NCBI RefSeq assembly: GCF_048544455.1
Contig: NC_133531.1
Location: 63,650,099-63,714,098 of the forward strand
From: Silene latifolia
Taxonomy: Eukaryota > Streptophyta > Magnoliopsida > Caryophyllales > Caryophyllaceae
Reading direction: 5' to 3'
Length of the DNA stretch: 64,000 bases
Below, one piece after another: positions 57,431-64,000 of this stretch. The position numbers and the translations under genes are program-made. A model generated the notes under the pieces. The model saw only the letters and a list, made by a program, of their open reading frames with translations. It ran no database searches and was not told where the DNA came from. Numbering within the stretch: the stretch's first letter is position 1; each line of letters opens with the position of its first letter.

Positions 57431-57696
57431 GAAAATCTTAAGAACAACATATTGCTTTATTCTGCTATACGCTACAAACACAAACACAAGCTAATACTGC
57501 TACTATATCATCCTCCATTCCTCCCTGATCGTCTCTCTGTCTTCATCTCCGTCACTGTTGTCACGTCTTCTCCCCCTCATCGCGCGTGTTTATCAATCAG
57601 GTATATATATGTTTCTTAGCAACGCTTATTTCGTTTATTTGTTTGCCTATTATTGTATTTTCTGAATTAGTTGCCTATTATTACGAATGTAGAATA

Positions 57697-60600
57697 ATGA
57701 CTCGAACTTGGATGATTGATGCAAATATGAGTGACCGCACCTACAAGGATGGTTTAGCTGAATTTTATGAATTCGTTTAGAACAATTTGAAAGGTTCTTC
57801 TAGTATTGCATGTCCTTGTGAAAGATGCGGTAATATTAGCTATATGGCTTTTCCGGACGTTAAAATACACCTAGAAAAGTGGAGATTTAGTCGATCCTAT
57901 ACACTTTGGATTTTTCATGGGGAATCATTAGAGGAAGAGAATAACTCTGAAGAAGATGATGTTGAGGTACACGAAAGGCTAACTGATGATCCTGAGTTTG
58001 CCGAGTTTTTTGAGTTGGAAGAGTTGGAAGTAGAGAAGTTGAATGTTGGGTCTATAGATAATGAAGAGAATGATGATGATTCCATTGCTTTTGAAGATGT
58101 AGGTGATGACACTAGTAATTGGGATGACCTTATTAACAACATGTATGAGAAGTTGTGTGAGTCTGAAGCACCTCTTTATCCTGGTTGTAAGTTCACAAAA
58201 ATGCTTACTGTGGTGAAGTTGTATAATATCAAGGGGGCAAATGGGGTGAGTGACACGTGTTTCACTAGTTTTTTAGCCTTGATAAAGGAGTTGCTTCTAG
58301 ATGGTAATGTTCTACCTGTTAAGACATATGAGGCGAAAAAACTAATAAGAGGAGTGGGTATGAAATATGAGAAAATACATGCATGTCCAAATGATTGCAT
58401 ATTGTATCGGAAATTATATCAAAACTTAACCAATTGCCCTAAATGTTTGGAGTGGCGTTATAAGGATAAGGAAGGGATCCCGGCTAAGGTGTTGTGGTAT
58501 TTTCCATTGATACCAAGAGTCATAAGGATTTATGCGAATCCCGATGATGCAAAAATGTTAACTTGGCATGAAACAGGAAGAATAAATGATGGAAAGCTAA
58601 GACACCCGGCAGATGGTAAGCAATGGAAATCGTTCGACGCTAAGTATCCCGAGTTCGGCAATGAACCTAGAAACTTACGTCTAGCGCCGTCCATCGATGG
58701 AATGAACCCACACGGAAACATGAGTAGCCAACATAGTACTTGGCCAGTAGTGTTGGCTATTTATAACTTACCTCCATATGTGTGCATGAAAAGAAAGTAT
58801 TTGATGTTGTCGTTGTTAATTTTCGGCCCTAAACAACCGGGAAATGATATAGATGTATATTTGGAACCTCTTCTAGATGATTTGCGATTGTTGTGGGATA
58901 GTGGGATAGAAGTATTTGATGCATATAAGAACGAAACTTTCAATTTGAGAGCGATGTTATTGTGTACAATAACCGACTATCCGGCTTATGGCGACCTTTT
59001 CGGGGCACACAGTTCATGGGAAAGAGGCTTGTCCATTGTGTGGGAGGATATCGAGTCTGAATACTTGAAGTCTTCTCGTAAGTATGTGTATATGGGAAAT
59101 AGGAGGTTCTTGTATCATGACCATTGTTATCGCAAGATGCTGAAAGCATTCAATGGAAGACAAGAACTTCGTCAACCTCCTAGAATTTTGAGTGGGCATG
59201 AAGTTTATCGGAAAGTAAAGCATATTGAGATAGATTATGGGAAGAAGAGCGGCTCTAAATTGTCTACTCGTGGGTATAAGAAAAGATCCATATTTTTGAT
59301 AAACTTCCATATTGGCCGGACGGAGGTCAGGCATTGCCTCGATTTCATGCACATTGAGAAAAATGTCCGTGATAATATTATCAATACCCTTCTGAATGTT
59401 CCTGGTAAAACAAAGGATAACGCCGCAGCTAGGGAAGATATGAAAATGATGGGTATTAGGCTAGAGTTGGCACCACGGAAGAGAGGTAATCGTACATTTT
59501 TACCGCCAGCAGCTTTTACCCTTTCACGGAATGAGAGAAAAGAGTTCTGTGCATGCTTGAATGGAATTAAAGTGCCACATGGTTATTCGTCGAACATCAA
59601 AAGCCTAGTGTCGATGCAAGACCTAAAACTCACCGGGTTAAAGTCACATGATTGTCACACTTTGATGCAACAATTACTACCTGTGGCTATTCGTTCCATT
59701 TTACCTGAAAAGGTAAGATATGCTATAACTAGATTCTGTCTCTTCTTCCAGTCCATATGCGAGAAAGTCATCGATCCCGATGACGCGGATTCATTGCGGG
59801 ACCTCGTTGTAACCTCTCTTTGTCAGTTGGAAATGTATTTTCCACCCTCTTTCTTCACTATCATGATTCATCCGACCATTCACTTGGTTAGGGAGATTTT
59901 GTACCTTGGGCCCGTGTACTTGAGATACCAGTATCCTTTCGAAAGATTGATGAAAGTCTACAAGGACTATACATCTAATCGGTATCGTCAGGAAGGTTGT
60001 ATTGCTGAACGCGCTATTTTAGACGAAGCTCTTTCATATTGTTACGCTCATCTCTCCCCGAAGGAGTTGATTGGCGTTCCTAAGAATCGTCATAGTGAGT
60101 GGATGACCGGAAAAGGTATTAGGGGCCGGGTTGAAAAAATTGTGACACGTGAAATGTTGCATTTAGCACACATGTATGTGCTAAACAACGAAGATGAGGT
60201 GCAACCTTATATTCAACAACACAAAGATGAGCTCAAATACGATCACCAAAACAAGACCGAGAAGTGGATTGCGAACGAGCATACGAAGACGTTTCCGGAG
60301 TGGTTTAGGAATATTGTCTTACGAGTGTACTTGATCAAACTGGTGATGACATCTCTCCTAGGTTACTACGTCTTGGTTTAGGTCCAAATGCCAGGGTCAC
60401 CTTTTACAACAGTTTTGCCATTAATGGATATACTTTTTACACCCGCGAGCAAGATGAGGTGAGCACAATGCAAAATAGTGGTGTGAGTTATGAATTTGAG
60501 GCAATGCACTTTGCTACTTCAAAAGATAAAAAGCCTATTTGGGGAAAATGCCTTTATTATGGTGTTATTCAAGAAATATTGGTACTAGATTACATTGATT

Positions 60601-61108
60601 TCACAATGCCTTTGTTTCGATGTAATTGGGTTGATAACAACATCCATTGTGTCCGAAAGGATAAGATGGGATTTACGTTGGTCAATCTGGGTAAGGTTGG
60701 CAATAATAAGGATGATCCTTTCATAATGGCATCCCAAGCTAAACAAGTGTTCTATGTCACCGATCCTATGGATAAGAAGTGGTCCGTTGTATCTTGTCTA
60801 TAAGGAAAAGAAGGAGTAGTCCATCCGATAATGATGATGATGATCGGGATGTCGTTTTTGAGGGAATGGATCAGTCTACCACCGTATCTTATTTCGACGA
60901 TGTTGACACTGATCATGAGGACACCGAAAGCATCTATATGCGTGATGACCATGGTGAAGGTATTTGGGTTAACGAAGAAACTATGACATCCAAGAAACGC
61001 CCCCGATCCCGAGATAGTTCATCGGACATGTACAAGTATGCATGCATCTTTGGTGTAAGTTGTCTTATTTTCTTGATCTTATTATTAGATGTGGATCTTT
61101 GGTGTTGA
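57697..61108 (+). pseudogene. TNP2-type CACTA transposase with DUF4218/DUF4216 regions
   Basis: The start is ATG 57697 (MTRTWMIDANMSDRTYKDGL). A transposase-associated domain (PCERCGN) is broken by a TAG at 57778-57780. The TNP2 core follows to 60381: LPPYVCMKRKYLMLSLLIFG, NLRAMLLCTITDYPAYGD, and after that the DUF4218-like MQDLKLTGLKSHDCHTLMQQ and EMYFPPSFFTIMIHP. The frame then shifts near 60320. The DUF4216-like part is in another frame (60459-60803; WGKCLYYGVIQEI, KMGFTLVNLG, AKQVFYVTDP). A further shift leads to an acidic/basic tail (60803-61108). A short stretch, 58996-59042, is read in the wrong frame because of two compensating indels. The enzyme cuts and joins element ends; this copy is inactive. 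Confidence 0.8.
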
Positions 61109-61921
61109 AATTGTTTGAATAATGTTGCAAAGTATGTATTGTTACAGTTTGGGTTGTAATGGAATTAAAGATAATTTAAAAAAAAAAAAAGAGGTTCAAC
61201 AATAACAACGGTTATATTTAAATTACCCGTTGTTAATACTTTCAACAACGGGTGTAGTACTTCTACCCGTTGTCAATTATATTTTTTGACATATTTCATT
61301 TTGGCGCAAATTTGGTGAACATATATTACAACGGGTATAGTTTACCCGTTGTAATAAAATTTTGACAACGGTTAACGTTTATTGACCCGTTGTTATAACA
61401 TACAACAACGGTTTTGTTTTGAGCACCCGTTGTCAATAGGTTGTCTTAATAAAAAACTAATATAGAAACCCATCCAGCATGCCATACACAAAAACACACA
61501 CAACATTATTACTCCAACCGTTGGTATCCTGTGTTAATTCTTCTCTCTTCCTCGCTTTTTACATTCTCGTCGCCATCGCCGCCTGATTTCGAAGCCCGAT
61601 TCCGTTGCCTTCCGCTCGTTCTCTTTATCATCATCATCAACAGGTATGTTCACTTTAATTTTGTGTTTCGTCATTAGGGTTTTAAGATGATCATCTTGTT
61701 TCTTTTTTCGTGCATCTGTTTGTTTTTCGTTTTCTTTGTTATCTTTATCATCCCGCATCATCTACTTTACTCCTCTTATCAGGGTTTAGGATTTTAGAAG
61801 CTCAATCTGTTGTTTTAAATTTTCATTCCTATTAGGGTTTAGGGTTTTAGATAATACTGTGCATGTACGTTGTTAAGTTGTTCATTTCCTATATCATTCA
61901 TATTTGGGTTTTAGGATTATC
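61109..61921 (+). promoter_or_regulatory. Region between CACTA genes with internal copy of the subterminal repeat array
   Basis: After a tract of 13 A (61178-61190), facing pairs of ACAACGG(T/G) and (A/C)CCGTTGT occur at 61200-61440. The segment 61300-61345 (TTGGCGCAAATTTGGTGAA, then ACAACGGGTATAG) is homologous to 57325-57372. It is followed by a leader with TC-rich sequence and then the second gene. Probably the promoter of the second gene. Confidence 0.65.
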
Positions 61922-63422
61922 ATGGGTGAAAAACGTAAAAGAAGTCAAAAGAATAATGAGCCTGGTGATAATAAGCCTGGTGAGAGGGGTGCTACGAAGT
62001 GCAAGAGAGTCCTTGCAGCTATAGCCGCTAAACAGCTGTTCGAAATAACATGGAGTGAGAAGGGTTTCCCTCTTTCGGTCCAAATGCGGGTCTTTTCTCC
62101 GTTGATTGGTGCTTGCACAAGACAGTTTGTGCCTATCCATTTAGATGATGTTAGAACTTTGAATCCAAAATTGGCGGAGTTATACTTGGCTCGTATAAAG
62201 GAAGGCTTTATTATACCCGATATAAGCCATGATGAGTATTTAATGCATAAGGCAAATGGAGGTCCACAGCGGTGGAAGTGTGCTGTTGCTAGGGATTGGT
62301 TGTATGTGGACAAGGCAACGGGGAGATGCGTAAGAGCCCACCGGAAAACAAGTGTCCCACCATCAGCAGCGGGAAGAATGGGATCTTTTCAAAAAGATGA
62401 GAACTACCGAGAAGTTTCAGGTTAAATATCCTCGCCTTTTAACGATTTACCTATCATTTTTTTAATTAATGAGTCCTTTATATAATCTTTTTATTATCTC
62501 ATCAACTTGCGCTTTTATATAATTATTTGAAGTCCGTTAGCACAAGAAATCGTGCTAACATTTCATGCAAGAAGGGGAAATTCTATGGTTCTCGAGGCGG
62601 TTTCTGAGAAAGATAGAAGAGGACCTCGTAAGTAGCATGCATTATTGCCCTGTGAGACTTTATTTTTTTAATCACACTTGGACTTGCATTGATACACATT
62701 TACGTGTATAAATGTTACCATGTTAATGTGTAGGTGGCAAAGGGAGTGAAAGAGGTGGATCGGCATGTAACTTATAAACATGGGCACACGCCTAAAGGAT
62801 CCCTGGCTGTCGCATGACAAATACGATGTGGAAGTTTTGGCCAACATAGTAAGCATTATTTTATTAAGACGAGTTCATTACTAACTTTATTATTTTAGTC
62901 ACAAATATAATTTGAAGTTTATTTAATATATTATAGGATAACGTATTGAAAGAGGTAGAAGAAGGGAAATTCACTCCCAGTGGTCGTAATGACGTTCTTG
63001 CTAGAGCGATCGGCCGACCCGAACATCCAGGTCGTTTGAGGGGCGTCCCGTTACAGGTTGGAGTAACGAAATATTATGGGAAAACTGCCCAGATAAAGAA
63101 GAAAAGGAAGACTAAGTCCGAGAAGGCTGACAATGTAACATTTATTCTATTATTTTCATTTAAGTTCAATTCACATGTTATTGTTGGGATAAAAATTGCT
63201 GACACATTACATTCTTGGCAAGCGACTTGATTAATGGCATCCGTACTACTAAAGCTGAATGCTGGAGGTAAGCTTTCCGAAGAAGAAGTGAAGATGATGG
63301 AGGATGTCATTTCTAAAGGGGGTAATAATAAGGTACAACAGATTGGTGAAGAGGCCGCTACTACCTTGGCAATACATGAGAAGGAAGTATCGGTCAACGA
63401 GATTCGAAGGATCGGTACCTAA
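61922..63422 (+). pseudogene. Transposase_24-like (TNPA-type) protein gene, multi-exon
   Basis: Exon 1 from ATG 61922 (MGEKRKRSQKNN, basic) to about 62424. Further exons are about 62541-62629, 62734-62848 and 62940-63134, then a last part 63237-63422; borders are approximate GT-AG sites. Conserved pieces are AELYLARIKEGF, ARDWLYVDKATG, SRGGF and GRNDVLARAIGRPEHPGR, then LRGVPLQVGVTKYYG. The last one is the hallmark of Transposase_24 proteins, the second protein of plant CACTA elements. The C-terminal exon is Glu-rich and may be a coiled coil. Small frameshifts (about 62370 and 62800) suggest that it is defective or that my exon borders are off. Expected role: binding of subterminal repeats. 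Confidence 0.6.
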
Positions 63423-64000
63423 TAATGCTTCAAGTTGTAACAACTAAAGCCGATCGTGTACCTAATATACTTCCTTATTTTTCTTTTTTTTTTTTTGGGT
63501 AAGATCAGGGGGTGTGTTCACCGCCAACTTCCGACATGGTGCCATTGAATTGGTTAATTTTATTAGGTAAATAATGGGTCTGAAAAGGAGATGCAACTTG
63601 ATGAGAAGCGGTGATGGAAAACAAAGATACATCCCCTTCAAGTCGGTTCCCTGTTTTCAATAAGGTATGCATGAAGTGTTTAATTAGTTAAATTTATATG
63701 AATGCTGAAGTTTGTGCAAAAATCGGCCCGAGACAGAAAGCGTTTTTGCAAAATCTTTGAATCTTCAAGCGTTTTTGCAAAGATATAATAATAATGTATG
63801 TATGTGTATATTCCTCAGGCCGTAAACAAGAGGCCGTTATTCTTCGACCCTAATAGAATCGAAAAGCCACATGTGCGTGTTGGCCGGGGTCTCGTAGAAA
63901 ACAAACTGCAGCAGCAATGAAATCGTAGTTCATGGCGAAAAACTTTTGCCGAATCATAGAATAGTAGAGATAACTACATCAATCCAGGCCATGAAAAACT
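63423..64000. other. CACTA interior to window end
   Basis: AT-rich, with T-tracts near 63485-63497, a repeated AAGCGTTTTTGCAAA (63740 and 63767) and a possible further exon near 63807-63920 (PINKRPLFFDPNRIEKPH-like reading). No terminal inverted repeat is reached. Confidence 0.4.

Larger units (their letters stand above)
57100..64000 (+). mobile_element. CACTA (En/Spm-type) DNA transposon, right end outside window
   Basis: Left terminus CACTACTACAAAAACAGGC at 57100, preceded by CTC (57097-57099), the expected 3-bp target site. Subterminal repeats, a TNP2 transposase gene (57697-61108) and a Transposase_24-like gene (61922-63422) follow on the plus strand. The right terminal inverted repeat is not in the window. 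Confidence 0.9.

Overview
The window is plant nuclear DNA built almost entirely of nested transposable elements. It is eukaryotic: there are spliced GT-AG introns, TATA boxes, LTR retrotransposons primed by tRNA-Asp-like and Tat-type sites, a Ty1/copia Sirevirus and a CACTA (En/Spm) DNA transposon. No single-copy host gene was recognised. A eudicot is likely. Caryophyllales (for example a Silene-like plant) is only a guess from the element mix.

Layout. (1) 32-14461: three related Athila-like Ty3/gypsy elements on the minus strand, here called family 1. Element 1 (32-7837) has gag-protease and an ATHILA ORF1-like gene but no reverse transcriptase or integrase. Element 2 (about 8761-12322) is compact, with an unusual 453-codon zinc-knuckle ORF, and sits in the gag of element 3 (12323-14461). 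(2) 14462-20241: a Ty3/gypsy integrase remnant, then a minus-strand Sirevirus with env-like ORF, RNase H and RT, cut off by the next element. (3) 20242-53469: a plus-strand Athila-like element (family 2), again gag-protease plus ORF1-like gene without RT/IN. A minus-strand Tat-lineage Ty3/gypsy element is nested in it (24641-46861). The Tat element has gag, protease, RT, two RNases H and integrase on the minus strand, plus two intron-containing genes on the opposite strand: a plant-mobile-domain protein and a DUF7745-like protein. (4) 53470-57099: a second family 2 gag carrying a 0.59-kb inversion, fused to a truncated family 1 ORF1-like gene. (5) 57100-64000 (open at the right): a CACTA element with a TNP2 transposase and a Transposase_24-like gene.

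The main observation is a shared promoter architecture. Each of the three large retrotransposon families carries its own short GC-rich motif in arrays with strictly alternating spacing. CTCGATCGAG alternates about 21/30 bp in family 1. GACGCCCGTC/TCCGAGCGTC alternates 20/24 bp in family 2. GAGGCGCAGC..GCTGCGTC alternates about 10/20 bp in the Tat family. The arrays sit just upstream of TATA boxes, both in the LTRs and before internal genes (ORF1-like, DUF7745-like) of the same family. In the three family 1 LTRs the array-to-TATA distance is 67-68 bp. In two family 1 elements the array also lies inside gag and is translated as a 17-residue repeat. The CACTA element likewise has an ACAACGG/CCCGTTGT array before each of its two genes. 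I infer that these are binding platforms for family-specific regulators, possibly the accessory proteins themselves, by analogy with VANC anti-silencing proteins and with TNPA. This is not proven.

Most coding regions are decayed mainly by nonsense changes of C-to-T type, as expected from long-term cytosine methylation. The best preserved ORF is the ORF1-like gene at 48191-49765.
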